Assembly: GCA_001510575.1 (NCBI GenBank)
Contig: LNGK01000003.1
Coordinates: forward strand, 2,271,369-2,335,368
From: Knoxdaviesia capensis
Taxonomy: Eukaryota; Ascomycota; Sordariomycetes; Microascales; Gondwanamycetaceae
Direction: 5' to 3'
Length of the DNA stretch: 64,000 nt
Of this stretch, positions 34,471 to 46,522 are shown piece after piece (the first letter of the stretch is position 1; every line of letters begins with the position of its first letter). The translations under genes and the position numbers were made by a program. Below the pieces are notes generated by a model. That model was not told where the DNA came from and searched no databases. It saw nothing but the letters and a program-made list of their open reading frames with translations.

Positions 34471-37354
34471 GGCGGGCAGGGGGGGGGGGAGAACAGGATG
34501 CCGGGGATAGGAGGGCTGGTCTTGTGTGGAAGCGTCGGCAGAGGGGGCCGAGCTTGGGAGACGGAGCGGGGGACGGCAAAGGCGAGTGGCCGAAGTGAAT
34601 TGACCAGAGCTGAAGAGGGTAAGACGGCGGTTGTGGAAGCTATAGAAGCTGTCGGAGGCCGGAGGAGCCGAGGTGAGGACGGATCAGGCGGCAACGGAGA
34701 GGAAAGGCCGGGAATATCGGAGAGGCAGGGAAACAGAGGACAAGCAAACAACCGAAGCCGACGTAAAGTGTCGTTGTCGAGAGAACGGAGAGAAAGGTCG
34801 TCTGGAGAGATTTCCAAAAAAAAAAGCAGGATGTGCGACCAAGTGCGCGCGTGAACACAGCAGATATATAGAACCCGAACAAGCTGGCTGTGTTTGGACC
34901 GATTTATGCCGGCAGGATCTTCAAACGCCTGCAATAGCCGAAGTTGAGAGGAAGGAGCAGAAAATAAAGAAGACAAACGGAAGCGCTAGAACAACAAAAA
35001 GAAGACGAGAAGAGAGATTCTTTTCCAACGAATCAAGAGAGCGGATAAAAATAGAGTGAAGAAGGGGAAGGAGCGAGCGAGAGAGGAAGGAAGGAGGCGA
35101 AAAGAGAATCGTGAGATTTCAAGAGATGCTGCAGATGATGTATTCGGGAACGATAGAGAAGAGAGAACGAGAGGGGAAGAAGAAAAAGAAGAAACTGGTC
35201 GCGAGACACGATCAAGACAACACACGACCACAAAAAGAGATTAGATGGCCACTATAGCAGATGCAGCTTGGGGGAGAGAAACACAGCGCCCGCGGCGAAA
35301 GGGTTGAAGTGGGGGAGAGACGGAAGAGCGAAGGAAGAAAAGAAAAGTGGTTGAGGGTGAAAAATGGACGATGACGATGACAGAAAAAGTCGAAAATACG
35401 TCGTGGGTGAATGTTGAGCATTGATTGGGAGCAGTGTTGGGGCAACAGGAACGAACGACGTCGAAAGTTTTGGGGATGCTCGGCTTTTCGGGGCAGTGGT
35501 TCTGTTGAGAATTGGAGATCGTTATAGGGCTTACGGGGGGGTGGTTTGGGGCCTGAAGCCATATATGCCAGGTGACGGAAGTTGAGAGTCAGTAGGAGAA
35601 CAGGCGAGATCAGATGTACAGCCGTTTCTAGGATTTTCTGGCGACTTTCAAGGATTTTATTCTACGTTGTCTTCTTCTTCACGAGGACCATGCACAATTC
35701 CGGCATTTTTCTGTATTTTCTCTGTATTTTTCTCTCTCTCAACTGAGGAGCTGCGTGTTTGTTTGTTGCTTGCTTCGAGGCTGCGTTTGGCATGTGAAAT
35801 CTGCGTATTGTGGCGAGTGAGGCGTTTGCTGTGTGGCTGGTGTGCTTCTCGTATCGTATCGTAGGACTTGTTCCCTGGTGATATTGTATAGGTCTGGGCT
35901 TCACGCTGCGCTTCATGCATCTGCTTGTTTGAAATCTCAGTTGTCTCGGAAGCGTGGCACAGGCCAGATCTCAAGATGTCTCCAAGCTTTTTCTTTTCCT
36001 TTTTTTTTTCCTCTTCTTCTTTTCCTGGCCTGTCTGCAAGACAACGAACTGGCCTATCCTGGGACCCCCGTTTACCCAACCGACACTAACCCTAAGCCAT
36101 CGAGACGCCGATTCGCATGTGATCGATGCAGCATAAGATACGAATCACTCGCACTATGTCCATGTTGTATGTAACCATGTAACCACTCATGTATGAACAA
36201 GCACCCCAGGAATGTCCTGGCTCGTCACAACCCGGACTTTCTTCGGCCGGTCGAACCCCCGGCGTGTGGAGTCTGTGCAGCCACCGGGCCGGCCGTGCAA
36301 TTTCCTTATTCGCGCAGCTTTTCTTTTGCCGCCACTTGCGCCGTAAGAGCGCAGACACCGAGCAGGTCTCTGGACATAGTATCCTGGACGGCCGTGGAGG
36401 GCTGTAGTTACTGCTTCTTCTGCTTATCTTTCCTCTGCATATTACAGTGTCTGCATATTGGGAGATTAAATAGATTGACGTGGTAGTCGCTTGTGTGGTA
36501 CAGTCTGGCCGGCACTGTATAGACCCATATAGTCTGCCGCATCTACCACCGTGTCAACAGATACGCGCACTGTATTTACCTCATCCCAGCACAACCCCGC
36601 CGTGGCTGATCAACCCTTCCTGACCGTTCAGGCATCTTATAGCGGCCCTCACCGCTGTAATTTCACGTCTTTACAGCACTCTCGCCACTATAGCCGCCAA
36701 TTCCACACGCTATTACGTGACTCTACTGCAATTCTTCATTCCCCATCCCAGTTCTCTCCCTCGCTCCTGCCATCGACATTTTTTCCTTCTTTCCTTTTGG
36801 ACTGTGTGAAATATTTGCCCCCATTCACACTCCTCTCGCTTTTTATTTTTATTTTATTTTTTTCTATTTTATATTTTCTTCCTCCTGCATCGCGGAAAAC
36901 GTCACTTTGAACGACGACGACATCACCACTTCCGGACGATCACTTGTTTTTCCTTTTTTCTTTTCGTTTCTCTATTGCGGCTCAGCATAATTTTTTTTCT
37001 TAGTTTCCTTTTTGGGGTATCTTAAATCCGTTCCAATTTTTCTTTTTCCCTTCACCTTCACCAATCTGTCTTTTTGAGTGCGTGTGGCTTTGGGTATTTT
37101 CTTTTGCTTTTCTCAACCTCATCTGTCCGAGTAATCCCGTCGATTGGTCCGTCCCGGCTATCCAGATATCCGGCTCCGTGACTATCATCTCCTCCGGCTC
37201 CGATCGCCGACTTCCTCCGTATCCCGTATCTCCGCCACTCCAACCCTCCGAAGCATCGCTTCACGAACGGCCTCCATCCCCCTCCGGCGACCGCGAGAAA
37301 ACGCCCCCGTTTCCCCAGCTCTTCCGGCCTTCGCTAAATGTCGATCCTATCGAT
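34471..37354. other. Long divergent intergenic region PAH1 / fibronectin-III gene
   Basis: About 2.9 kb without a supported gene. The left part (34,620-35,350) is strongly purine-rich on the plus strand, i.e. a CT-rich leader in the PAH1 direction. The right part (36,750-37,060) is T/C-rich in the direction of the other gene. A CTAACCCTAAG telomere-like motif lies at about 36086-36096. Leader introns or a non-coding RNA are possible but not demonstrable. Confidence 0.5.
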
Positions 37355-40300
37355 ATGTCATGGGTGCAGCTGGCTCTGAAGATCACGCTTCTCGGAACCG
37401 TCGTTCTCTGCCGCTTCGTCCGTCCCCCTCGCCCGCCCACCGTGTTCGACAACGTGCTGCACACCATCATCGTGCTCTCGACCCTGTACTCGTACTGGCT
37501 CCGTCTCGCCGACTACCTGTTCTCCTATGTGGTGATCTCGGCCTTCCATCTCTATCACGCCTATAGTCTGGACTCGGTCGTCGCCGCAAACTCCAGCATG
37601 TTGACCACATTCAGTGCCCTGCTCTGGTCAGTCTCTGTCCTTTTCGTGATACGTCCGTCTGCCTGTGTCGTGCGTGGCTGACTGGTGTTGTTGTTGTCGT
37701 CGTCGTCGCGAATCTAGGCTTCTCTACCGCTCCTATCAAACCGTCCGAATCCCCGTCCCTGTTCTTATCGACACTCTGCGTGTTGATATCCCCGAAGCCC
37801 CCGATGTCTCCCTCGCCGGAATCCGCACCGATGCCGCTACCCTGGAATGGACGAGGCCTCCGCCTCACCGACCCGTGCAGAAGTTTATGATTCAGGTCAA
37901 CGGTGTCAATGGTTAGTGACTACTCTTTCCCTGTTCCCTCTCTACGCTATCCCGGCAAACTGACATTTGTTTTATGTGTCTTAGTTGGCGATTCATCTCC
38001 TCAAGAAACCGCCATCACCGTGACTGGCCTGAAACCCGGCCACTTCTACAACATCCGTGTCATTGCCGTCGGCACCAACAACTTCCAGGTCGGCAGCCAG
38101 GTCATCCGCCTCCAGACCTACGGTTCCGATGGCCGGCCTGAACTCGGCAATCTCGCGCTTTCGTCCAAGTTCCTCGACCAGGATTCCTTCCAACGATCCG
38201 GGGACGGTGCCGATGGTGAAACTCCGCGGAGCCCGTTCCCGGCTGTCGAAGCTGCAACCACCGTCGACTCGGCCACCACCACCCGTGACTCTAGCCTCCA
38301 CCCTCACGTGGCCTCTCGCCGTGGGACCGTCAATCGGAGACACTCGCCGTCGGTGGCTGCTGCTGATACGCCCAATTTCAAGGATTTCCAGGACCGAGAC
38401 GGCGACGTCACGCTAACCGAGCTAAACGAGAAATTTGAACGAACCCGAAGAGAGATCGACGAAACCCTCTCGCAGTACTCCAAAGAAGAGGCCGACTTCA
38501 AACAACAAGAAGACGAACTCAAGCAAGAGCTAGAGCGGAAGAAGCAGATCCTGAAGGACAAGGAATCCACCAGCGACCAGCTGCGAAAACGCGTCAAGGT
38601 GACTGGCGAGCAGATGCGCGCTGCCGAGCGGGACCGCTCCAAGAAGGAGCAGCTGCTGCGTGACAAGCAGTCGATGCTCGAAAACGACCGCGACCACATT
38701 GCCAAGCTCGAGGCCGACATTGAGAACATGCGTAAGAAACGCGAGAACTTCGACTCGGAGACCACCGCCATCACCAAGTTCCGCGATGAAACCATCGCGG
38801 CCCTCGAGGAGGAAAACACTACCCTGCAGGAAGAATGTGCGCAGTTTGAAGCCGAGCTGAACAAGAAGGGCAAGATGCTCAAGTCGCAGAAGGCCGAACG
38901 GCAACGCATGCCCGGCGGCGAGGCCGATGACCAGTGGAAGCAGGCCGACATGCAGATGCGCCGCGAGTGGGAGCAGCGCCGCCGCCACCTCGATGCCGAT
39001 ATCTCCGCCCAGCAGGTCAAGTCGCAAGAGCTCGACAACTACCTTCATATCGCGAGTGGTCACCTGGGTCAGCTCCACGCGCAGCAACACCAGCTCCAGC
39101 ATCAGCATCAGCAACAGCAACGCATAGCTGCCATGCAGGCCGTGCCGCAAGGATCGCCGAGCATCAACCCAGGTGTGACCATGGCTCAACCCGGGCTGCC
39201 GCTGTTTGCCCATTCCAACCACTCCGATGTCCAGTTTGACGCTTCCGGAGCTCCACCACTGCCGGCCACCACGAAATCCACCCGGCGCCACCACAGCAAC
39301 TCGTTGTCAAACCTCATGGTCCCGCATGCCAGCCAGTTCTCGCTCCACGGAGACCCAGCCTTCTCCCGGCCGGCCGCCTTTGGCTCCGGCCTGTTTGGGT
39401 CGACCCACTTTCTCGATCCGTCCTCAGACTCGGTGGGCGCTGTGGGCATGGACCAGTCGTTTAGCAACCCCGAGTTCCGCGCCTTAACCGGCGGAGCCCC
39501 CCTTAGTCCCACCGCCACGTCACTTCTTCCTGCCGGAATCCTCGGAGACGATGATCCCCCAACCAGTCTGCTGGACTCCCAATCCAGCCCGTTCATGTCT
39601 CTGCCGCCTCCGACCGCGTCTGCCGACACAGATCCACAGTCCCCTGCCTCGTCGAACCGCTCGTTAAGCCTGATGTCTAGTCCGCAAAGTTCCACCCATA
39701 ACCTGCCGTTCCCTGCCTTTCCCACGGATAACTCTGACCGCCGGTCCCTTGCCTCGCGCGACGCGGTTGCCGGACCCACGCAGCCTTCCGCGCATTCCTC
39801 GTCATCCCGGTTCACGAGCCTGTTTGCGTCTTTCCAGCGAAGCAAGAACAAGGAAGACGGCAGCGACGAGAAGGACGGCAAAGATGGCGATGACGACGAC
39901 GAGATGGGCCCGCCAATTGGTACGTTGAAGGCCGGCCAGAGCCAGTCGTTCCCGCGTAACCTGGACGATGGCGAGCTGCCCGCTACCCGCCGCAAGATCA
40001 GCCTGACGTCCAGCCTGTTCAACCGCAACTCGTTCCCGATCGATACGAGCGACATGCAGCAACTCGCCATCGGCACACGCCCGCTCTCAAACCGTAGATA
40101 CAACCCGTTTGCCAGCTCCAGCAATCTCAACGTGTCGCTCTACCCCGACCGTGACCCTAGCAGCCCGCGGCCGGCGTCAATTGCATCGATCGACGTGCCG
40201 CGGCCGTCGACCGACAGCGCGTCGTTTTGGGGCCCGGACAACAACGCGCCGGCCATGTCGAAGAGCCGGCTGTGGGCGTCAGACCTGCGGTGGTCGCGCA

Positions 40301-41454
40301 ACCCATCGCGGCGCACGTCGATCCACGGCAGCTCGTCGCTGCTGGAGACCACGCTGGCGTCGGCAGACGACGAGATTCTCGACGACGACGATCTGCTGAA
40401 CGGGCCCAGCCAGGTCGGCGTGATTGGCAGCCGGCCGGCGACCAGCTCGTCCAAGTCGATCACGCAGCGGCTCAACCCCAAGGCGCCGATGTTCATGACC
40501 AGTCTCTTCCGTAAGTCGGATAGGGACCGCGAACGCGACGATGCCGGCAGTGGTGCGTCGGGGCGGGACAGCGGCGATCTGCTGTCGGCGCCAACACTCG
40601 CGCCGGGGTCCGGGTCCGCCAAGAAGGACAAGAAGGAGAAGCAGCACCACCGCATGAAACCCAGTATCTCGGCTAGCATCGACCTATTCATGGGCGGCAG
40701 CGGCGGGCCGGACGACTCCTCGCCGGTTGACTCGCGGCAGTCGAAGGACTCGCACTCGCTGCACACGCAGCCGTCGGTAACCGAGTCGCGCGAGTCGCTC
40801 TCGCTCGACCGCCCGTCGTCCAACACCCCCTCCGAGCCGCCGACTACACCTGGTGGCGCGGCGGCGTCGGCGCTGCTCCTCAAGGAGCAGGAGACGGCGA
40901 TGCGCAAGCTGTTCCGCAAGGGCAGCTCGTCGCGCTTCAGCCTGACGTCGCGGCTCGGCAAGGACTCGACCGGCGGCGGCGGGCTGTTCAAGAAGGGCCC
41001 GGCGAGCATTGTGACCGTTGCGTCCGACAAGGCGGTGTCGATCGACCGGTCGAGCATCGGCGACGGAGACGATCTGGCGACTGCGGCCGGCGTGGTGAGT
41101 GGCGGGCTGTCGGTCACCTCCGCGGGGTCGTCCTTCCTGTCGACGAGCCCGGGCGCTGCGCCCGGTACGGCGAGCAGCGACGATGCGGGGATCAGTCTGT
41201 TCGGCCGCAGTTTCGAGAGCTCGATGGGTGGTGGTGGTGGGTCGCCGCTGCTTGGGCCGACGTCGGGCGGGTCGGCGGGGTCCCCGTCGACATCTGCGAG
41301 CGCGGCTGCGTCTGCGGCGGCGAAGGCGAAGGACAGGGAGAGTCGGATGGCGACGTGGCGGTTCTCGATGAAGAAGAAAACGAAGGAGAGTCTGGATTTG
41401 GAGCGCGATCGGCTTACCGAGACGGAGACTGGGGCGGATGACGAGCGGAAGTGA
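37355..41454 (+). CDS. Membrane-anchored fibronectin type III / coiled-coil protein
   Basis: Exons 37355-37626, 37718-37911 and 37985-41454 give 1311 aa. Two or more hydrophobic segments in residues 1-90 (LALKITLLGTVVLC, LHTIIVLSTLYSYW, LFSYVVISAFHLY) suggest membrane anchoring. A fibronectin type III domain follows at about 105-200 (IPEAPDVSL, LEWTRPP, ITVTGLKPGHFYNIRVIAVG). A long charged coiled coil spans about 297-460, then a His/Gln-rich patch. The remaining 800 residues are Ser/Pro/Asp-rich and probably disordered, with several basic RRKIS/RRTS-like patches that could be phosphorylated. Related proteins are found across filamentous ascomycetes, but I know of no firm role. The architecture suggests a scaffold tethered to a membrane. 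Splice joints are supported by restored FN3 continuity. Confidence 0.78.
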
Positions 41455-42154
41455 GTTAGCCTGGCCTGTCTGGTTGGATGTTAAAAGGCAAAACAAATAC
41501 GAAGTCCTGTGTACGCCTGCCTCCCTGGCCAACTGTGGTCGGACGGTGGGGGTGATGGTCGTTTTTCTCACCACTCTTGATACATGTCGTGTTTCTTGCT
41601 TTTGCTGCCTGGTTTTCGTGACGTGTCTGTGGGTGGCTCTGGTGATCGGTGGGGTGGGTGGAAGTGGCCGGCCATCTCTCAGGCGTGTGATGTTCGTGGG
41701 CCGGGTCGGGTCGGGTCTGGGCTGCGCCTTGTGTGTGCCTTGTCTCGCGGGCTGGAGGTGATGGTCTGAGAAGACAGGGGCAGACCACCGGGCCAGGTCG
41801 TGTGAGCCTGACTGCCATGGGCAGCATGAGCGACCTGGAGATACAAAGTTGGTCGTGGGACATGTATCTGCCCGCACCAGACGAAGCTAATGCCGCGGGT
41901 GCCTAGATCCCGCGGGTTGAAGAGGGGGGCCCGGTACTATCAGCCGCACAGCGCTCGTGATGTCGGCTGTGGAGGGTGTTGACCCGGCCATACAGCCCGG
42001 ACATCGAAAAGCGCGGCCGTTTTCGACGGTAAGATGTCCTGGCGCTGACCTCATGAGCAGCGGTAACTGCTTATGAAGGCGCGGTAAGTACATGGCTGGT
42101 GCCTTGACGCGGCTGCTTGTTGCGGTCGCGCTTGGAAACGTATAAATCCAGTGT

Positions 42155-42169
42155 GGCCGGGGCCCGGCC
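42155..42169. promoter_or_regulatory. GC-rich palindromic element, copy 1
   Basis: GGCCGGGGCCCGGCC is nearly self-complementary, and is followed by CGTTTTCGCCGGCCGG, which can pair with it. It recurs upstream of the neighbouring paralogue at 44739. Function is unknown. Confidence 0.5.
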
Positions 42170-42313
42170 GTTTTCGCCGGCCGGAGCGCCGGGGTGCAGG
42201 GCCGCCTTTTTGTAATTTTGGCTCTCTTGCTTTTTTTTGCCATTGTGCTGATACTGGGGAACCGAAGGATCGCAGCGTCCTGCTTCGGAACCTCTATAAT
42301 AGGGTCCTAGAAG

Positions 42314-42320
42314 TATAAAA
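42314..42320 (+). promoter_or_regulatory. TATA box of paralogue 1
   Basis: TATAAAA followed by GG, 186 bases upstream of the start codon. The second paralogue has the same element at nearly the same distance. Confidence 0.6.
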
Positions 42321-42499
42321 GGAGCATGATGGCGTCCTTGGTTCTTCTGACTTACACGGGCCTGGGCTGTTCATGTTGACGATCACGCATTTTCAGCAGC
42401 ACAAGCAATTTCACACGCAATTTCACACCCAAATCCAGTATACAGTCTTAGACACATCTCCATTACTTTCCCCTTCAACACTTTTCTACACAACTCATC

Positions 42500-44102
42500 A
42501 TGAGCAGCTCCCGCCAATCCCCCGGACCTGGGCTCAGCACGCCGCCTACCAGCGAGGAGACCGACGTCGCCGTCGTCGAGATTCTCGACCGCCTCTTGAG
42601 CGAGGCGAAGGCGACGCGCGACGCCGGCGACTCGCCCGAGCACCAGTCCACGCAGATGCTCGCCGACGGCATCACTGACACGGTCAGCCGCATCCTCCGC
42701 GAGGGGGCCGCGCACGACGCGGAGGCGGCGGCCACGACCGACTTTGACGACGCGGGCACCACGGCGGCGTTGAGCCAGGCAGCGGTCGCCGACGCCGAGT
42801 TCGACGAGGCCATCGAGCAGTACCTCACTACGGAGTTCATCAACATGTTCGAGCACGATCCTATTGCCCGTGTCGACAGCGGGATCGATCCCTACCCCAC
42901 TCCCCGCGTCGACAGCGCGTTTGGCGACTACTCCAACGACTTCCACCAGGATGACGGCTCCCAGGAGACGGACAGCTCCTCTGAGTACGGCGGCGAGCTG
43001 CCCATCCACGCCATGGTGCGCACGCCGCCGCCGCAGTGGGCGCTGAACCTCGATCCCGAGGACCACCAGGCCTGGGACCCGAACTTCACCCCCTGGCAGG
43101 CGGCCCTCAACGAGAGCGGCACCGCCGGCTACCTGATCTGCTTCGGCTCCCGCGTCAACGGGATCTACCCGATCCGCCGCGGCGAAGAGCCGACCCGCAG
43201 CAACTGGTACTGGATCATGGAGGGCGGCTTGGACCTCCATTTCACGTGGACGTACTTCCCGATTGGCCCGGACGAGCGCATCCGGCGTATTCTGGTCTCC
43301 AGATGCAGCGAGGCAGAGCCGAGTTTCGTGGTAAGTGACGACACACACACACAGTCTCTCTCTCTCTCTTGATACGGTATCTCTTTGCGCGCGCGCATAA
43401 CCCTCTGCTAACCCATTCCTGTGCCTGTTTTCCGCGTCTGTGCAGATCGAGAGCTCGCTGGGCCGGTACCGGCTGTTCGGCGGCACGGGGTGCACGACGG
43501 ACACCTGGTTCGAGGCGTTGGTGTCGCCGAACGGGCCCAGCAGCAGCCTGGCGGTCAGCCCCGGCGCGCACTCGTACTTCGCGCACTGCGCGCGCGCGCG
43601 CACAACGGACGACATCGCCGCGCTGGTGTTCCCGGACACCGTCATGGACGCGCTGTGGTACTACGGCGACGACCAGCCGGCCGCGATCTCCCGGGCCCCG
43701 CTGGCGGGCGTGGTGCGCATCACGCCGTGCGTCGGGACCCCGCTGCTGGCCGAGGGCCGCGTGCTGCCCGCGACCGCGTACATCGGGCTGCTGCTGGACT
43801 ACGCCGACGGCGCGCAGGAGGCGGTCGGCCAGGTGCGCTTTGACCAGCTCGCCGCGCCGGTCGACGTTCCGGGGTCGCTGGAGGACGCCACGCTCGCTCT
43901 GCAGCTCGTCGAGAACGTGGTGGTGGGCGTTGCGGTGCAGGGCCCCGACACGCCGCTGGTCTTCAACACTGATATCCGCGACCAGTCCACATACCAGTTT
44001 GCCGTCCCGTTTAAGGGCATTCTGGGGTGGCACGCCATGGTGAATCGTTGCCGGTTGTCTTGGGTGCCGCTTGACGTGCTGGGTGAGCTGCGTACCGTGT
44101 AG
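42500..44102 (+). CDS. Uncharacterised protein, tandem paralogue 1
   Basis: Exons 42500-43330 and 43446-44102 (phase-0 intron of 115 nt) give 495 aa. I do not recognise a named domain. Residues 1-200 are acidic and Thr/Ala/Asp-rich, probably disordered. The folded part starts near 205 (GTAGYLICFGSRVNGIYPI, WTYFPIGPDERIRRI). After the intron come VVRITPCVGTPLL, YIGLLLDYADGAQEAVGQVR (about residues 385-405) and a C-terminal YQFAVPFKGILGWHAMVNR. The alternating hydrophobic pattern and scarcity of helix suggest a beta-rich fold, perhaps with two related halves. There is no signal peptide or membrane segment. The downstream neighbour is a clear paralogue with the same intron position. The intron contains CA and CT dinucleotide runs and an alternating GC run. 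Confidence 0.75.
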
Positions 44103-44738
44103 AGAGAGAGAGAGAGTGAAGGGGGGATCTGAATAGACTGCGGTATAAGTGGTTTGGGGGGGCTTGTTTCGTCGCAATCTGGATAAAACAGTATTAAACA
44201 CCCTCGCTGGCCAGTAATGGTCGGCGGGGCACATGTCCTTTTTTGGTTGCTTTTTGGTTGCTTTTTCAATATATTCTTTTGCTTCATTGGTACCGAGTGT
44301 TCGTAGTGTGTGTATGGTTCCGGTCACTGGCGAGCGGAAGTGACCGGGAATGCGTCCGGCCCCCCGAATGCTGTAGACGGGCCGGCCCTGGGACACGGCG
44401 GATGTTAATGGCCTGGGCGGCAGAATGAGGTCACCACGTATGAAGAAAGACTGCCATCACTAAACGCCTTGCCGATAAGACCAATCTGAGAAGGGGAAAC
44501 AGACGCGGTCATATCTCAGCCGCCAGATTCCTCGGGTCAACGGGGGGCCCGGTGCTTTGTTAGGTCTGGCTGGTATGGGGGAGGGCCAACCGGCCAGATC
44601 TCCGGACACTGAAACCGGCCGTTGTCAGATCAGCGTCCAGGAAGGTCTCCTATGAGAGTAGGTGACCTGTTTTAGGTATTGCGGCCTGGCTGGTGTGTTG
44701 GGCGCGGCTGTGCAGTGGTGGTCGCGCTTATCCAGTGT

Positions 44739-44759
44739 GGCCGGGCCCCGGGCCCGGCC
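44739..44759. promoter_or_regulatory. GC-rich perfect palindrome, copy 2
   Basis: GGCCGGGCCC, one central C, then GGGCCCGGCC: a 21-nt perfect inverted repeat. It is followed by a second small inverted repeat, CGGCCGTTTCGGCCG. It is the counterpart of the element at 42155. Confidence 0.6.
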
Positions 44760-44880
44760 GTTTCGGCCGCCCGGAACGCCGGATTGCGCCTCCTTTCCGA
44801 GTGAGGTGGGGGGAGGGAGAAGGGGTTCTCTTTTCGGTCGTTATACCAATTGATTGAAAATCATAGCATCGCTGGGGAAA

Positions 44881-44887
44881 TATAAAA
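44881..44887 (+). promoter_or_regulatory. TATA box of paralogue 2
   Basis: TATAAAA followed by GG, 188 bases upstream of the start codon. Confidence 0.6.
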
Positions 44888-45068
44888 GGCCACGATAGCC
44901 CGTTGACTTGATATGGCTCATACCAGCGCCACGATTCTCTCCACCAGCCATCACAAGAGCTTCGCGTTCCAAGCATCCATAGCTTCACACCCAAGTCAGA
45001 ATTTCTTCTTCATTGTCTTCTTCACTACCTCAATCTCCCCTCACTAGATAAACAGCAGCTCCGACGAG

Positions 45069-46190
45069 ATGGCTCAACGCTCCCGGGAAACGTCAGTCCA
45101 CGTCCAGTTCAGCGAGGCCACCTACCAAGACACCGACATGGAGACAAACGACACCGACTCCGACTGGGAGCCGCCCAGCCAGCCGACGGAGCTCTACCCG
45201 GATGAGCTGAGCGTCATCCCCAACCCCAGCTCGAGCCCGGGCAGCCCCGGCTGGATGGCGTGCATCAACGTCAGCGGTATCTCCGGGTACCTGATCAGCT
45301 TCGGCAAGCACATCAACGAGATCCACTACGTCCCGGACGACCACGTGCCGGTCGAGAGCGCCTGGTACCGTAGCTCGGACCCGCAGGCGCTGTGGACGTT
45401 CTTCCCCGTGGGCATGGACGAGCGCGTCGACGACGTCTGGATCGACGAGCCGGAGCGGCTCGGCACCCGCCTTGTGGTAAGTTGGCCCCTCTCTCCTAGC
45501 GTCCGCTATCCTCCCCCTGCATGTGTCCCGGCTAACCTGCGTGCTTCGTGTCTACAGCTCACTACGACCACAGGCCGCTGCTGCATGTTCAGCTCCGGAA
45601 ACCCGTCCCGCACGCCGCAGTGGACGCGGGTGGTCCTGCCGCCCGCAGACTTCCCGAGCCGGCTGCAGTTCGATTCCGTCGCCGGCAGCTATCAAGTGCA
45701 CTGCGAGGGGGGGACCATCCAGCCAAGCGGCCCGGCCGACCTGTACCGCCAGTACGGCCTGGCCAGCGTGTTCCAGAGCACCAGCACACAGCCGACGCTC
45801 AGCACCAGGGCATCGCTGGACGGCGTCGTGCGTATCACGCCGGTCTTCGGCACCTCGCCGCATGTTGCGGCCGGTGGCGGGAGAGCCGGGTACGGCGGGC
45901 TGCTGCTGGACTACGCCAACGGCTCGCAGGAGGCGCTGGGCCAGGTGCGCTTCGATAGGCGCGGCCGGCCGATCGCCGTCGTCGGCTCGTCGTGGTCCAA
46001 CACGCTCGTTCTGCGGATCGTGGATCAGATCGTGGTGAGCATCCAGCTGGAGGACGGCAGTATCCGCAGAGTTAGAGGTATCTATCCCGAGCGGAAGACG
46101 ACCTATACCTTGGCTATCCCGCTCGAGGGCACTCTCATCTGGCACTCCTCGCTGGACCGTTGCCACGTGTCCTGGTCGTTTGAAGCATAG
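45069..46190 (+). CDS. Uncharacterised protein, tandem paralogue 2
   Basis: Exons 45069-45476 and 45558-46190 give 346 aa, about 150 residues shorter than its neighbour because the acidic N-terminus is reduced. Shared blocks, in order: GYLISFGKHINEIHYV (near residue 70), WTFFPVGMDERVDDVW, VVRITPVFGTSPH, GYGGLLLDYANGSQEALGQV, YTLAIPLEGTLIWHSSLDRC. The phase-0 intron is at the equivalent position. It is 81 nt with no in-frame stop, so retention would insert 27 residues without breaking the frame. No catalytic motif is evident and the family is not one I can name. Divergence from paralogue 1 is substantial, so the duplication is old, yet the promoter blocks remain recognisable. Confidence 0.75.
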   Translation: MAQRSRETSVHVQFSEATYQDTDMETNDTDSDWEPPSQPTELYPDELSVIPNPSSSPGSPGWMACINVSGISGYLISFGKHINEIHYVPDDHVPVESAWYRSSDPQALWTFFPVGMDERVDDVWIDEPERLGTRLVVSWPLSPSVRYPPPACVPANLRASCLQLTTTTGRCCMFSSGNPSRTPQWTRVVLPPADFPSRLQFDSVAGSYQVHCEGGTIQPSGPADLYRQYGLASVFQSTSTQPTLSTRASLDGVVRITPVFGTSPHVAAGGGRAGYGGLLLDYANGSQEALGQVRFDRRGRPIAVVGSSWSNTLVLRIVDQIVVSIQLEDGSIRRVRGIYPERKTTYTLAIPLEGTLIWHSSLDRCHVSWSFEA

Positions 46191-46522
46191 AAGAAGCTGG
46201 TAACTGCGCACGGAGAGTCGGTGGATATGGGAGGCCGACTGGCTTGAAATATATGTTTTGCTATTTCCATACTTGGACATCTATTCAAACGCCGTGAAAT
46301 GAAGTACATGTACATTGAAGTTGCATGTGTTGCAGCTTCCACCTGCCATATATATGAGTATATCGACAGTCTGCCGCCGGGTTGTATCGTACATGGCGAT
46401 CAATGACCGCCAGGAGGAGAAAAAAGAAAAAAAAGAGAAGCCGTGCCGAGATCCAGAACAAACAGGAAGAGAGAGAGAGAGAGATATCTAAACAGGAAAG
46501 AAGACACAAGAACGACAGGGAA
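46191..46522. other. Convergent intergenic region, paralogue 2 and CMC1 3' ends
   Basis: 3' UTR sequence with an A-rich block and a (GA)n run at about 46470-46484. No gene is seen. Confidence 0.55.

Larger units (their letters stand above)
41455..42499. other. Promoter region of the first tandem paralogue
   Basis: The segment from about 41,900 is related in sequence to the region upstream of the second paralogue. Shared blocks are a GGGGGGCCCGGT block (41925/44544), CCAGTGTGGCC (42148/44732), the GC-rich palindrome and a TATA box. The left 400 bases are the 3' UTR of the preceding gene. Confidence 0.6.
44103..45068. other. Promoter region of the second tandem paralogue
   Basis: Begins with a (GA)7 run after the stop of paralogue 1. 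From about 44,500 it is related to the promoter of paralogue 1 in block order: GGCCCGGT, CGCGG, CCAGTGTGGCC, palindrome, TATA box. No gene is seen. Confidence 0.6.
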
